Assembly (NCBI GenBank): GCA_003550305.1
Contig: QKYT01000537.1
Coordinates: 60,138-84,024 of the forward strand
From: Glomus cerebriforme
Taxonomy: Eukaryota; Glomeromycota; Glomeromycetes; Glomerales; Glomeraceae
Direction: 5' to 3'
DNA: 23,887 nucleotides
Both the position numbers and the translations under genes were made by a program. The notes below the pieces were generated by a model. That model saw only the letters and a list, made by a program, of their open reading frames with translations. It searched no databases and had not been told where the DNA came from. Positions 1 through 11,805 of the stretch are shown piece after piece (the first letter of the stretch is position 1; the number at the start of each line of letters is the position of its first letter).

Positions 1-138
1 TTTATGAAATCCTTAAGCAATTGTAAGAAATCAAAGCTGATGAAAAGTTTTATTAGAAAGGTTTGTTAGGAAATCAGAAAATCTAGCTCAATTATCACGT
101 GGTTACATGATCAGGATGGGCACACTAATTTGAAAAGA
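1..138. other. left edge, no gene seen
   Basis: AT-rich sequence with no reading frame resembling the LINE copies to its right. It shows no obvious duplicate of the 15-bp sequence that follows the first LINE copy, so the 5' flank of that insertion cannot be proved here. Confidence 0.4.
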
Positions 139-878
139 GCGATAAAATGACTCTTCTGAACTCGTTCGTCGCTTCATGGTCAAATAAGCATAACAAGGAT
201 ATCACGGATTTTCCTTCCGCTTCCGCTTTTCTCTCCTTAGATTTCTGGGCCTCTATTCTGGGTTCTTTACCAAATTGGCCCTTACTTATCCTACAAGGTT
301 TTATTTCTCGCAGTTTAACTTCCTTTTGTTTCTCGGCGCTTTTCTCCAAGAACCTCATCTGCTCCGTGGTGGTGAAATTGCAACGTGATTTTTTTCACCA
401 AACTTGGTTTTCTCGCTGTTGCATTATGGCATCTAAGCTTCCCGCTAAAGACGTTATCATATCACGTGCTCTCGCCGATGCTGCTTAGGTTTTAAGGCTC
501 TTATCACCGACCTCAGCCCCTGTTCCAGACTTGCTGTCTAAGGCATTTTTTCTCGGAACCCCCTGGATTAACTTTTTGGACCAATTGGTCCCTCAGATGG
601 ATCTGACAGTTCAGGTAGTTAGGTTATGGCTCTCCTTTAACTTATTTTAAGGGATTGGAGGGGATTCTTTCTGGATGGTCGATCTGGTTGCGACCTCTCA
701 TTATGAAGTTGTATACTGGATATGTTTTTATATTAGGTTTATAGTGTAAGCATTTAGATTAGTTTTACTTTTTAAATTCTTATCTATGTAAACTAGATAG
801 AAATGAGATCCATATATTTTATTATTTTATGTATTTTGTGTTTAATTTCTTTTACAAGTTAATTAAAAAAATATAATG

Positions 879-929
<51 letters not shown>
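139..929 (+). mobile_element. 5'-truncated LINE copy A (3' end only)
   Basis: This segment matches the last ~480 coding bases and the 3' UTR of the full-length LINE at 8225-8989, then ends in an uninterrupted run of about 51 A (879-929). The shared 3' UTR includes GAGATCCATATATTTTAT near 805-822. Similarity starts abruptly near 139, the usual outcome of incomplete target-primed reverse transcription. By eye it is more diverged from the other two copies than they are from each other, so it is an older copy or another subfamily. The exact left boundary is uncertain by about 10 bases. Confidence 0.8.
147..621 (+). pseudogene. LINE ORF2 C-terminal relic (copy A)
   Basis: The frame from 147 encodes the ORF2 C-terminus. 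Shared blocks include WPLLILQGF, KLQRDFF and MSRA/ISRA-type residues, aligned with 8230-8708 of the full-length copy. The frame stops at TAG 486-488, where the two better copies carry CGG (8571-8573), so two G:C-to-A:T changes are needed. Translation beyond the stop still resembles the family (PTSAPVPDLL block) up to about 621. It is non-coding today. Confidence 0.8.
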
Positions 930-932
<3 letters not shown>

Positions 933-947
933 CGCCAATATCAAATC
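930..947 (+). repeat. target-site copy 1 (between LINE A and LINE B)
   Basis: CTCCGCCAATATCA follows the A51 tail directly. It is nearly the same as 8990-9004 and 11806-11820, so it behaves as a target-site duplicate of the tandem LINE insertions. Confidence 0.65.
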
Positions 948-1065
948 AAAAAAAAAAAACTCTTTTCCACTCCGCTCTGCCCATTTTTGTTAAAGAAATA
1001 AAATTTTATTTTTACATAACTTCTTTACAACTTTTCTCTAAAAACTTTACTGTTCTAGTCTAATT

Positions 1066-2938
1066 ATGACTCGAAAAACTAATAAATCTAACAAACAACC
1101 CGCCCCTAAGCCTTTTGCCTCTGGGTCTTCCGGTTCCTTCTCTCTCAATAATTCTATCTCCAACAATGATAATAGTTCTTCCCTCTCTTCCCCTCCTATG
1201 GCCCCTAATAAGTGGGTCTGCACTACCACTGTCGCCAATATGGATGAGGATTTCGCTACTCCTCCCATCTCTGGCCTTGCTCCTCAAGCTGAAGCATCCT
1301 CTTTCCCCAACTGCTATTCCCTTCGTTCCTTTTTCCTCTTCCTCTACCCCTCCCACTCCTCAAGTGGAAACAGTTGATGCTTCTATCTATGCAACGTCTT
1401 CAATCTCTAAAGGTAAAAATAAAGTTACCGATGATGAGGAAGTTCCCCTTGACGCTGCCGTGCAAGTTTCCTCTTCAATTTTCTTCGCTGCTGCGGCTCT
1501 AAATTCCTATCCCGCTCTCTTCGAAAAATTTAAGACCAATTCAGCCCTTTACGCTGTGGTCGATCGCCACGTTTCCAAATATTTCTCATTTAGTAACAGC
1601 GCATGCTGTTCAGGATCGGCTGATGCCAAACGGATCATTGTTGGCTTTAGATTTGCCGATCATAGGGACCAATTGATTTCCACTTCCATTCCTAAAATGA
1701 AAAATCTACTTTTCCATATGCATGATCCTGCGGCTTTGCGCTAAGATGCGCACAGTCGCTCTTTGCAAGTTTCAGATATTCCTCTTGACGTTACCTGTTC
1801 TCAGCTCTTAGGTAATTTTTCTCGATATGGTAATATCACTAAATGTATCATTACTACTAAAAACCTTTTCCAACATGCTGAAATTACTTATGATAACTCT
1901 GCTGCACTGGATTCGTTTCAATCTGATTGCTGAAGAGTTCTTTGCATGGGTGCTTTTGTCCGTATCAATCCTTCCTCCTTTTCATTGGATCAAAAGCAAC
2001 TCCGGCGTACATATGTTGCCGTACTCTCTGGGTTCCCTTCCAATGTAGTTGAAGCAGATCTTTCCGCTATTGCTGAAGCTGTTTAAGCTAAATCTATTAC
2101 ATTTTTTCAGTTTGTTACGTCTTATCATCGTAAACCCTTCTGCCACGTGACTTTCGCTTCTGAGGAAGCTTTACAGAATGCCATTGATATTTCCTATACT
2201 TTTAATGGTCGTTCTCTTGCTTGGTTCCAACCTAGTCAGACCAAACTTTTATGCCGTAATTGTGGCAAGCTCGACTGTGACCCTGATAAATGTTCTATTA
2301 GGCCTAAATCCCCGACTAAGAAAAATCCTACTCTTACCAATCTTTACTCCAAGTATCGTCCTGCTCAGCACCGCAAACCAGCTTCTAAGGTTTCCCCTGG
2401 TAAATCCTTTGTGGATACGGCTAAATCCTCTTCCTCTGGTTCCCCTTCCATTACTGGTCATATTTCTTCTTCTGCAAAGAACATTAAACGACCCTGAAAT
2501 GAACGTAACATTTCCCATTCTAGCTATCGCCCTCCTACAGGTGATAACTTCATGTCTCCTGATGATATTCAAGAAGCACTCGACAGATTTGCCTCTTGCC
2601 TTGCTTTGCTCACGACGCTTCTTACTGATCAAGACAAACGTATTGTTCAGTTGGAACAACTCTTATCTAGCAATCCTAAAGCCTTTTCTGTGCTCACCTC
2701 TTCCTCTCATTCCTCTTCCTCAAACGTTGTTATGAATGATGCCGATAGTGCTTCTGCTAACCCGGATCCTGATTTAGTGGATCTTTCTTCCCCTAGTAAT
2801 ACTCCTTCTGCCTGTCCTTCTTCTCCCGCTATTTCAAAGGACCCAAAGGCAGAATTAGAAGCTCTTAAGCAGTCTGCTGCTTCTACACACTCTTTGGTTA
2901 CTGATATTACTTCTGAATTTCATGATTTAGCTAAATGA
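1066..2938 (+). pseudogene. LINE ORF1 (RRM-like plus zinc knuckle), broken
   Basis: ORF1 proteins are RNA-binding partners of the LINE RNP. The start ATG at 1066 opens a Ser/Asn/Lys-rich N-terminus, with a frameshift between about 1255 and 1370. From there frame 2 runs to 2938, broken by stops at 1742, 1931, 2084 and 2495. Between them I see an RRM-like fold (1769-1915: LQVSDIP as RNP2-like strand, QHAEITYDN as RNP1-like strand), a second RRM-like block (about 1997-2230: YVAVLSGFP, FCHVTFAS, NGRSLAW), then a knuckle C-X2-C-X4-C-X4-C (about 2251-2290) where the usual histidine is a cysteine. A Ser/Pro/Lys-rich part and a Leu-rich segment (2552-2680) follow. The layout matches 'type I' ORF1 proteins of plant and insect LINEs. 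Domain calls are by eye. Confidence 0.75.
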
Positions 2939-3024
2939 CTTTTTGCTCAATTTCCTAGTTCTGGTGGCTCCAACCACTTCCCTTAATTACCCCTCTTCAT
3001 GTCCTCTTTATTAGATTTTTATTA

Positions 3025-6000
3025 ATGAACATTAATAATATTGATGATTATGACCGATTACTTCATAATCCCCCTTCCCCCAGTTTTGAATTTCCTATTA
3101 TTTCTGATACGCAACATAATTTTTTAGAATATTTTTCACATAACGAATTCTTTAATTTAACTCGCCTTCCCAGGACAATCCTCATGGTCTTATTACTTTA
3201 GCTACTCATAATATTCGAGGTGGTCTTTCTGATCCTCTCATTTTACACAATATCCTTCAATCTTGTACTGCTAAGAACATTCATTTACTTGCCCTTAGCA
3301 ATACACGCATTCCTTCTCATAATCCAGCTAAAATTCTTTCACGTCCTATCTCCTCCTATAATTCCCAATTTTTACCTGATTTCCTAGCTCGTCATCTTAC
3401 GGGTTGGTGGACTCCTCGTTCAAATATGTACACTGGAGGAGTTGGTTTCCTTACCTCTCAACTTTTTACCTCTCATGTTCAAAAATGTGTCCGCTGAAAA
3501 TCTCGAATCATCTATTTAGATGTTTATTTCACGTCTCTGAAACTCAGAATTGTTAATGCTTACTTACCCCCTTACTCCCTTGACAACAAAGCTGATCTTT
3601 CGGCTACTATTCATGAGCTTCATTCTATTTTTCAGGATGCTGCCCAACATAACCTCAAACTCATTTTAATGGGTGACCTTAATTTCGATCTGGATAATAT
3701 TACGGCTTCTTGGTCCCCACTTTTTCACAAACTTTATAATTATCTTCTTAATTATCATCTGGTCGAGTTACCTACCACTTATCACTCCACCAGTATTCCT
3801 ACATATTTTCAAAATCCCTCCAATTTTCTTTCCTCATGTTCTCGTTTGGATCATATTTGGTATAACGACCCAGCTTTAAGGTCAGATCTTTACCATACTG
3901 AAGTTTAGAATACTGCTTTATCGTTTCATTCTTCTGACCATTTAATGGTCATAAATTACCTCATTCCCAGATTATTTTGTAATACCCTTTCCTCTGCGAC
4001 CCTTTCACGCTATTCTCAAGTTTGGTTTGTTTTCAATTATAACTCTATCCTTCAGGATACCTGGACCAAATTCTCTGACCTTACCAAGGTGAAATATAAT
4101 AGTTATAGTTGCCCTGCTTCATTTTCCCAGATAGAACCTTTATGGTCTTACATTCGTCACATTATTTTAAACTCTGCCCATGAATGTTTGCCCAAACGGA
4201 AAGTTTCTAATACTTTCCGCTCCCCATATCCTCCTCGTTTGGAGAGGTTATTTTCTTCTTTAACTACTCTTTCCAATATTATTCATACTTTTAAAATTCT
4301 GGCTATTCGTTCAGATCCTTCTTCTTTGCCAAAAATTTTTCTTTCATGGACTGAGTACTTGAATTCTTTGTCAAATATTTTTTCCTTTCTTAATTCCTTT
4401 AACCCTGAATTTACTTTCCCTGCTCCTTCCCTTCCTCATGTAATTACTCTTTTCAACAGTCGTGCAGTATTTGCAGACCTTAAATCTGTTAAATGATTCA
4501 TTAAATCCCTTCTGAAGGTTGAGCTGTCTAAGTTCCAACTTTCTCAAATTGAGGATTTCACGGACAAACGCATCAATGATTTTAAATCGCACAAAGGTAC
4601 TTTTATTTCATCTGCTTTACAACGCTCTCATCGTTGTATTACTCTAGATCGCATTTTGATCTATTCTTCAGATTCCAAACATCATCTTGTTACTAGTCCT
4701 ATGGAGATTAAAGATGCTGTTAATTCTCACTTTAAAAACTTTGTTCGTTCCCCTATTTCTCATTATGACTCTTTGCAATTGTTCACCTTTCCAGAAAAAT
4801 GGCGTGTTCGCTATTCCCCTATCCCAGAAATAAATTCAGATATATATGAATTTCTTTGTTCCCCTGTTTCACATGATGAATTTTCTTCAGTGCTTTCGTC
4901 TCTTCCTTGTGGAAAAGCTCCTGGTCCCTCTGACATTTCTTACGAAATGCTTAAACACTGTGACCCTTCTTCCAAGCTGTGTATGCTCAAACTCATGTTT
5001 TTATGCTTAGAATCAGGTACTATTCCTGATGACTGGCAGCTTGCTTCTGTGTATCCCATTCCTAAGCCTCAGGAATGGGAATGTAAACTCCCTAATACCT
5101 GGCCTATTACTCTTTTGGAGACCCTTCGTAAAGCTACGGTTAAAGTGTTCACCAATCATCTTTCTAAAATCCTCTCCTGTCACCATGTTCTTCAAGGCCA
5201 CAATTTTGCTAGTCTTTTTGGTAGCTTCTGTAAAGAGCCTATCTTTACACTAGAATCCATTATCCATGACGCTAAGTGTCATAAGAAACCATTATGGATT
5301 CTTTCACAAGACATTAGCAAAGCTTTCGATTCTATAGACCTTAGCATGCTTCGTCTTGTTTTACTCTGTCTTAAGATCCCTGATTTTGCTATTAAGTTTA
5401 TTATTTCACTTTTTACTAGCAGGTAAAATTCTGTTATTACTCCGTTCAGCTCCTCTGATCGCTATCGTGTTAAAATAGGCATCGATCAATGCAAAATTAT
5501 TTTTCCACTGCTTTGGGTCATTTATTTGGATGCCTTACTTATTGAGCTTAATATAGCTGTCTCTTCTCCATATAAACTGTCTATTTCTAAATTGACTTCT
5601 GTTTCCCCTCGCTCTTTGCATCAGAAGTCCTTATCCTTCTCTAATTTAACATACATGGATGATTCTACTTTGATTTCCTCTTCCTTTGATAGCTTAGCCG
5701 ATATTCTGAGTATTACTAAGGAATTTTATTATTTGAACAATACTTCAGCTAATCATAAGAAATATGTTTTAACTTCAAATGTTATTTTTTCTTTGTCTCC
5801 GATTTCTTTTCCCATTTCTAAATTTTCTCCTAATTTTGTGTCGTTTGGTCATATTCCCTCTTCTATTTCTATAACTCCTATTCTTCCCTCATCTTCTTTT
5901 AGGTTTTTGGGTGTTTGGTTTAACCTTCGCCTTTCTTCCTTATTTGTTCTCTCTCAGATTAAACAGGAGTATATCTCCTTTGTTGAAACTATTCGTTACA

Positions 6001-8708
6001 AATGTCTGTTCCCTGCACAACTTACTTATTTGCATAATATTGTTTTGTTTTCCAAAATTGCTTATCGTTCTCAAATTACTTTTATTTCTTCTGATAAAAG
6101 TTCTTCTTTAATGTTCCCTTTTAAAAAGCTTTTTAAACATAAACTTAAATTAGCTTACACGTTCCCAGATGCCGTCCTTTTTTCTCCTAATCATTTTAAC
6201 ATTTTTTCTCTGCATTTGGAACTGCTTAAACAAGCAGGTGTTGACATTTATACTGGTTTCAACTCTTCTTCTCCTTTCTCTCATTTATTATAACTTCGTA
6301 TTGCTTCTTTACAAGAATCTTTATAGACGCCTTTGTCTCCTTTATCTATTTAAGATTGGTCCCCATAGACTAGTTTCCCCAATGCTAAACATAATTTTTT
6401 GTTCAATGTTCTTCGTCACCTTAGTTCTCTTAAATTTACATTTACGAATATTTCACCCTCCCTCTTACTCGGTCCCGTTACAGGTGATTCTATTCCCATC
6501 CATAATATTCTCAGACCTTCACACTCTAAGTGTTTATCTTCTCTCCGTAACAAAAGTATTTTGTTTCTATCTCAGATATTATCCTATGATGGCACCTATT
6601 TGATGGATTGGAAGGAATTATCATATCGTTATTCCTTCCGTCGCCATGCTGTTCCTCCATTGTGGTATCAATACGCATCTTCTAAGATTTGCGTTAATGC
6701 AGCCGTTTCCTGTAGACTTAAACCAGAATTTGTTTTGAATATTGAATCCTCCCTTGATATTCCCTATCAATCTATCCCATTCAACTGTCCTAACAAATAT
6801 TTTGGCTTCCATTGGATTGCTAATTGGCTTCCTTCAGCTTCTCGTACTAATTTTGGACATATTTTTAAATATAATCCTAGGGCTCATACTGCCTTTATTG
6901 ATCACTGGCTCCCAGCTTCTCCCCCAGATTTTTCCCATATCCCTGTTTCTCAATTGTTGTCTCTTCAACAGTGTCCCGGTTGTTCTTTAAATCACAATCT
7001 CCATAATTCTTTGACTTCTTCCAGACGGAAGAAATTAGGCCTTATTCATTGCTCCTTTTCAATCGATTTATCCCTTACGGTAGTTCTTCCCTCCGTAACG
7101 AAATATCGCCTGAAACGTTTGGATCTTATGAGTTTCAAAGTCTCTATCAAAACTGTTTCTTCTCAACTTTCTTCTTTGGTTTCTGATTTATCAGTTTCTC
7201 ATAACTGTGTTCAAAGTTCTTTTCCTTCTGCCCTTGTTCAGAATAATAACTTTAATTTTTCTCAATCCCATGTTTTTTCTAATAATTCTTATCACTTTTA
7301 TATTGATGAATCCTTCGTCCTAGTTGATAATTCCCCTTGCCTTTCTTGTGCTTGGATTCAAGTTGACTCAGATGATCGTATTATTAATTCTCTAGCTGTT
7401 CCCCTTATTTACCCTTCTGCCTCTTCTTTGATTTCTGAATTAGCTCTGCTAATTCTGATTTGTTCCTTTATCCCCGATAACGTCCATTTAGACATTTATT
7501 CAGACAATATTTCAGTCATTAAGGATGTTACCTCCATTGTTGAAAACCCTGACATTTCTTTGACCACTTTTCAAGGACATTTTTTATGGTCTATCTTTGT
7601 TAAATTTTTAACGTCTAAGAATTTGTTCTTTACTATGCACAAAGTTCCTTCACATTCTGATAATTATTTACACAATCTCGCTGATTCTATGGTAAAGAAC
7701 TGTTCACGACGTTCGGACTTTCTTTCCATTGATAAAGTTTCTTTATCTTTCCCTTCTACTTTGGCAGTCTCTTTTTCTTATAATTTTTTGAGACTTGATT
7801 CTTCTTTTCATAGGATTTTTAATAGTTACCTTTCCTATCAAGTATTTATCAATGTTTTATCATTGAATAGATTTTCTTACCTTATTCCTTTGATTTCTTT
7901 GATCGATTGGGATTTATCCTGGTTTATTTTGAGTTATTTTATTCCCTGTACTGATCTTTCACCTTCCAAATCTCAAGATCATCACATAGCTCATACGTCC
8001 TTCTGATATAAGTTGCAATTTTTGGAACTCCCTACTATGGATGTTATGAATTCACGCCGCTCCTGCTATTTTTTGCATGAGTTGTTATGTTTCTTTTGCA
8101 AATCTCACCCAGAATCTCTACCTCACTTAGTGGATTGTTCGGCCACCATTAGGACTTTGGAGTTTCCTGATGGTCCGCCTCCTTCTTATAATAATTTTCC
8201 ATTTCTTTTTCAGTCATTTAAAGAATCTTTACTTAACTCCATTACCATTGCGTGGTCCAAATGGCATAATAAAGATGTCTTAGACTTCCCTTCTCGTCAA
8301 GCGTTCCTTGCGCTACCCGTCTGGACCTCTCTTCCAGATTCTCCGTATTGGCCTTTGCTCATTCTTCAAGGGTTTGTTTCACGTTCCCTTATGGCCTTTT
8401 TTCTCTCACTCAGATTCCCTACAGTTTTCACCAAAAATATTCTTTGCCCAGAGGTGACGAAGTTACAACGTGACTTCTTTTATCAAACATGGCTCTCTCG
8501 TTGTCACATAATGGCCTCTATGCTTTCCGCTAGAGACATTCTTATGTCACGTGCTCCCACCGATGCTGCTCGGGTTTCAAGGCTCCCATCGCCGACCTCA
8601 GCCATTGTACCAGACTTACTTGATAAAGCACTTTCCCTTGGTACCTCCTGGATTAAACTTTTGGGCCAAATTGGTCCCTCTGATGGATCTGACAGTTCAG
8701 GATGTTAA
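3025..8708 (+). pseudogene. LINE ORF2 endonuclease / reverse transcriptase / RNase H, broken
   Basis: Frame 1 from ATG 3025 shifts to frame 3 near 3160-3180; frame 3 then runs to TAA 8706-8708, about 1,850 codons in all. Domains in order: APE-type endonuclease (THNIRG about 3209, GGVGF, GDLN 3672-3683, RLDHIW); reverse transcriptase (GKAPGPSDIS about 4911, AFDSID about 5322, YMDD 5652-5663); a CPGC motif near 6975; RNase H with acidic residues at 7305 (D), 7437 (E), 7503 (D) and 7683 (D); a C-X2-C-X8-H-X3-C motif (8088-8138) like the zf-RVT finger. In-frame stops include 3906, 4494, 5424, 6291, 6324, 6351, 6366 and 8004. Decay also hit key residues: motif B reads DQCKIIFP where DQG and SP are expected, and the RNase H DGS is DES here while copy C keeps DGS. 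Confidence 0.88.
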
Positions 8709-8978
8709 GTTATGGCTCTCCTTTAACTTATTTTAAGGGATTGGAGGGGATACTCTTGGGATGTTCGACTTGGTTACTACCTCTCATTGTGAAGTAGTTT
8801 ATTAGGTATATTGTTATGTTAGGTTTATAGCGTAGTTTTATAGATTAGTTTTTACTTTTTATAATTTTACTTTATGTAAACTAGATAATGATGAGATCCA
8901 TATATTTTATTTATATTTGTTTTTTTTTTATTTGTATTTTTGTTGAATTTTATTAAATAAAATATGCTATTAACAACC
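8709..8978 (+). other. LINE 3' UTR shared by all three copies
   Basis: The 3' UTR opens with a block starting TTATGGCTCTCCTTTAAC and ends with TGTAAACTAGATAATGATGA plus GATCCATATATTTT, before AATAAAATATGCTATTAAC and the A tail. The same blocks occur at about 624-822 and 11524-11725. Such a conserved tail is what a LINE reverse transcriptase would be expected to recognise. Confidence 0.6.
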
Positions 8979-8989
8979 AAAAAAAAAAA

Positions 8990-9004
8990 CTCTACCAATA
9001 TCGA
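8990..9004 (+). repeat. target-site copy 2 (between LINE B and LINE C)
   Basis: CTCTACCAATATCGA sits between the A tail of copy B and the abrupt 5' start of copy C. It matches 11806-11820 at 14 of 15 positions, forming the target-site duplication of copy C. Confidence 0.8.
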
Positions 9005-11805
9005 TCCTAATCACTTTAATATTTTTTCTCTGCATTTGGAACTGCTTAAATAAACAGGTGTTGATATTTTTACTGGTCTCAATTCTCCCTCCCCTTTCTC
9101 CCCTTTATTGCAACTTCATATTACTTCTTTACAAAAATCTTTATGGATGCCTTTGTCCCCTTTGTCTATACAAGACTGGTCCTCATGGTCTTGTTTCCCC
9201 AATGCTAAACACAATTTTTTCTTCAATGTTCTCTGTCACCTTAGTTCTTTTAACTTTACATTTACGGATGTCTCACCTTCCCCTTTACTTGGTCCTATCA
9301 CAGGTGGTTCTATTCCCATTCATCATATTCTCAGACCTTCGCACTCTAAGTATTTATCTTCTCTCTGTAACAAAAGTATTTTATTTCTTTCTCAGATATT
9401 ATCCTATGATGATACCTATTTGATAGATTGGAAGGAATTATCGTATCGCTATTCCTTTCGTCATCATGCTGTCTCTTCATTATGGTATCAATATACAGCT
9501 TCCAAGATTTGCGTTAACGCTGCTGTTTCCTGTAGACTCAAACTGGAATTTGTTTTGGATAATGATTCTTCCCTTAATATTCCCTATCAATCTATCCCAT
9601 TCAACCGTCCTAACAAATATTTTGACTTCCATTGGATTGCTAATTGGCTCCCTTCAGCTTCTCGTACTAATTTTGGTCATATTTTTAAATATAATCCTAG
9701 GGCTCATACTGCCTTTATTGACTACTGGCTTCTGGCTCCTCTCCCGGATTCTTCCCATATCCCTGTTTCTTAATTGTCGTCTCTTCAACAGTGTCCCGGT
9801 TGTTCTCTAAATCACAATCTTCATAATTCCTTGACTTCTTCTAGACAGAAGAAATTGGGCCCTATTCATTGCTCTTTTTCCATCGATTTATCCTTTACAG
9901 TGGTTCTTCCCTCCGTATCAAAATATCATTTAAAACGTTTGGATCTTATATGTTTCAAAGTCTCCATCAAAACTGTTTCTTCCCAATTCACTTTTTTGGT
10001 TTCTAATTTATCAGTTTCTCATAACCGTGTTCAAAGTTCTTCTCCTTCTGTTCCTGTTCAGAATAATTTCAATTTTTTCCAATTTCATATTTCTCCTAAT
10101 AATTCATATCAATTTTATATTGATGGTTCCTTTGTCCTAGTTGACAATTCCCCTCGTCTTTCTTGTGCTTGGGTTCAAACTAATTTTGAGAATAATATTT
10201 TACATTCTCTAGCAGTTCCCTTATCTTACCCTTCTGCCTCCTCTTTGGTTTCTGAATTAGCTTTGCTGATTCTGATATGCTCCTTTATCCCCATTAACAC
10301 CCATTTGGACATTTATTCAGATAGTACTTCTGTCATTAAGGGCGTTAACTCTTTTGTTGAAAACCCCGATATCTCTTTAACCGCTTTTCAATGTCATTTT
10401 TTATGGTCTATATTCATTAAATTTTTAACGTTCAAGAAATTGTCTTTTATTATGCACAAAGTTCCTTCATACTCTGATAATTATTTACATAATCTCGCAG
10501 ATTCTATGGCAAGAAACTGTTCTTGACGTTCGGACTTTCTTTCTCTCGATAAAGTTTCTTTATCTTTCCCTTCTACTTTGATAGTCTCTTTCTCTTATAA
10601 TTTTTTGAGACTCAATTCTCCCTTTCATAGGACTTTTATAGTTACCTATCCTATCAAGCATTTATCAATGTTTTATCATTGAATAGATTTTCCTATCTAA
10701 TCCCTTCAATTTTATTAATCGATTGGGATTTATCCTGGTCTATTCTGAATTATTTTATCTCCTATACTGATCTTTCACCTTCCAAATCTCAAGATCGTTA
10801 CTTAACTCACACATCCTTCCGATATAAGTTGCAATTTTCAGAACTTCCTACTATGGATATTATGAATTCACGCCGCTCCTGCTATTTTTCGCACGAGTTG
10901 TTGTGTTTCTTTTGCAAATCTCACCCAAAATCTTTATTTCACTTAGTGGATTGCTCGGCTACCATTAGGACTCTTGAGTTCCCTGATGGTCCGCCTCTTC
11001 CTCATAATAACTTCCCATTTCTTTTTCAGTCATTTAAAGAATCTTTATTTAACTCAATTGCCACTGCATGGTCCAAACGGCAAAATGAAGATGTCTCAGA
11101 TTTTCTTTTTTATCAGGCGTTCTTTGTGTTATCCATCTGGACCTCTCTTTCGGACTCTCCGCATTGGCTTCTACTTATTCTTCAAGGTTTCATTCCATGT
11201 TCCATTACGGCCTTTTTCCTCTCACTCAGATTCTCTACAGTTTTTACCAAAAATATTCTTTGCCCTGAGGTGATGAAGTTACAACGTGACTTCTTTCATT
11301 AAACATGGCTCTCTCGTTGTCATATAATGGCCTCTACGCTTCCCGCTAGAAACATTATTATGTCACGTGCTCCCGCCGATGCTGCTCGGGTTTCAAGGTT
11401 CCCATTGCCAACCTCAGCCATTGTACTGGACTTGCTCGATAAAGCATTTTCTCTTGGTACCTCCTGGATTAAACTTTTGGGCCAAATTGGTCCCTCTGAT
11501 GGATCTGACAGTTTAGGATGTTAAGTTATGGCTCTTCTTTAACTTATTTTAAGGGATTGGAGGAGATACTCTNGGGATGGTCNACTTGGTTNCTACCNCT
11601 CATTGNNAAGTAGTTNATTGGGTATATTGTTATGTTAGGTTTATAGTGTAGTTTTATAGATTAGTTTTTACTTTTTATAATTTTACTTTATGTAAACTAG
11701 ATAATGATGAGATCCATATATTTTGTTTATGTTTATTTCTTTTATTTGTATTTTCAATGAACTTTATTAAATAAAATATGCTATTAACAATAAAAAAAAA
11801 AAAAA
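9005..11805 (+). mobile_element. 5'-truncated LINE copy C
   Basis: This copy aligns with copy B from 6185 onward (offset 2820 bases at the start) through the C-terminal RT region, RNase H, 3' UTR and A tail (11792-11805). It begins mid-gene and is bounded by 15-bp near-identical sequences at 8990-9004 and 11806-11820, so it is a genuine target-primed insertion. N bases at 11573-11616 lie in its 3' UTR. Confidence 0.9.
9006..11524 (+). pseudogene. LINE ORF2 3' half (copy C), broken
   Basis: Frame 3 from 9006 to about 10635, then frame 2 to TAA at 11522, because one A present in copy B is missing in a short run near 10635. Stops at 9051, 9771, 10524 and 11300 each replace CAA or CGA in copy B. 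The RNase H domain is better preserved than in copy B: YIDGS near 10120, SELALL near 10252 and IYSDS near 10315. The Cys/His motif CFFC...HLVDC lies near 10908-10955. Comparing B and C allows most damage in either copy to be assigned. Confidence 0.85.

Larger units (their letters stand above)
948..8989 (+). mobile_element. near full-length LINE (copy B), EN-RT-RNase H type
   Basis: Non-LTR retrotransposon with a 5' UTR (about 960-1065), ORF1 (1066-2938), ORF2 (about 3025-8708), a 270-bp 3' UTR and an A tail at 8979-8989. ORF2 holds an APE-type endonuclease (GDLN at 3672-3683, RLDHIW near 3845), a reverse transcriptase with YMDD at 5652-5663, and an RNase H domain. That order, with an RRM/zinc-knuckle ORF1, fits the I/Tad1-like group of LINEs; the exact clade needs a tree. 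It is flanked by near-identical 15-bp sequences at 930 and 8990. Just before the element start lies a second A12 tract (948-959) followed by CTC, perhaps a minimal truncated insertion or part of the element's own 5' end. Many stops and at least two frameshifts make it inactive. Confidence 0.9.

Noticed and set aside
1047..1356. Minus-strand frames over the LINE ORF1 start (also 125-358, 2249-2659, 4371-4592)
   Set aside because: They are antisense shadows of ORF1/ORF2 with no recognisable domain.
2178..2735. 185-codon hydrophobic plus-strand frame that looks like a membrane protein
   Set aside because: It is an out-of-frame reading of the T/C-rich LINE ORF1; the real frame there contains the RRM-like blocks and zinc knuckle.
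6169..6603. Leu/Phe-rich frames in the LINEs (also 5911-6111, 6742-6990, 9058-9423, 9466-9810) as transmembrane proteins
   Set aside because: They overlap the verified ORF2 frame and arise from a pyrimidine-rich coding strand.
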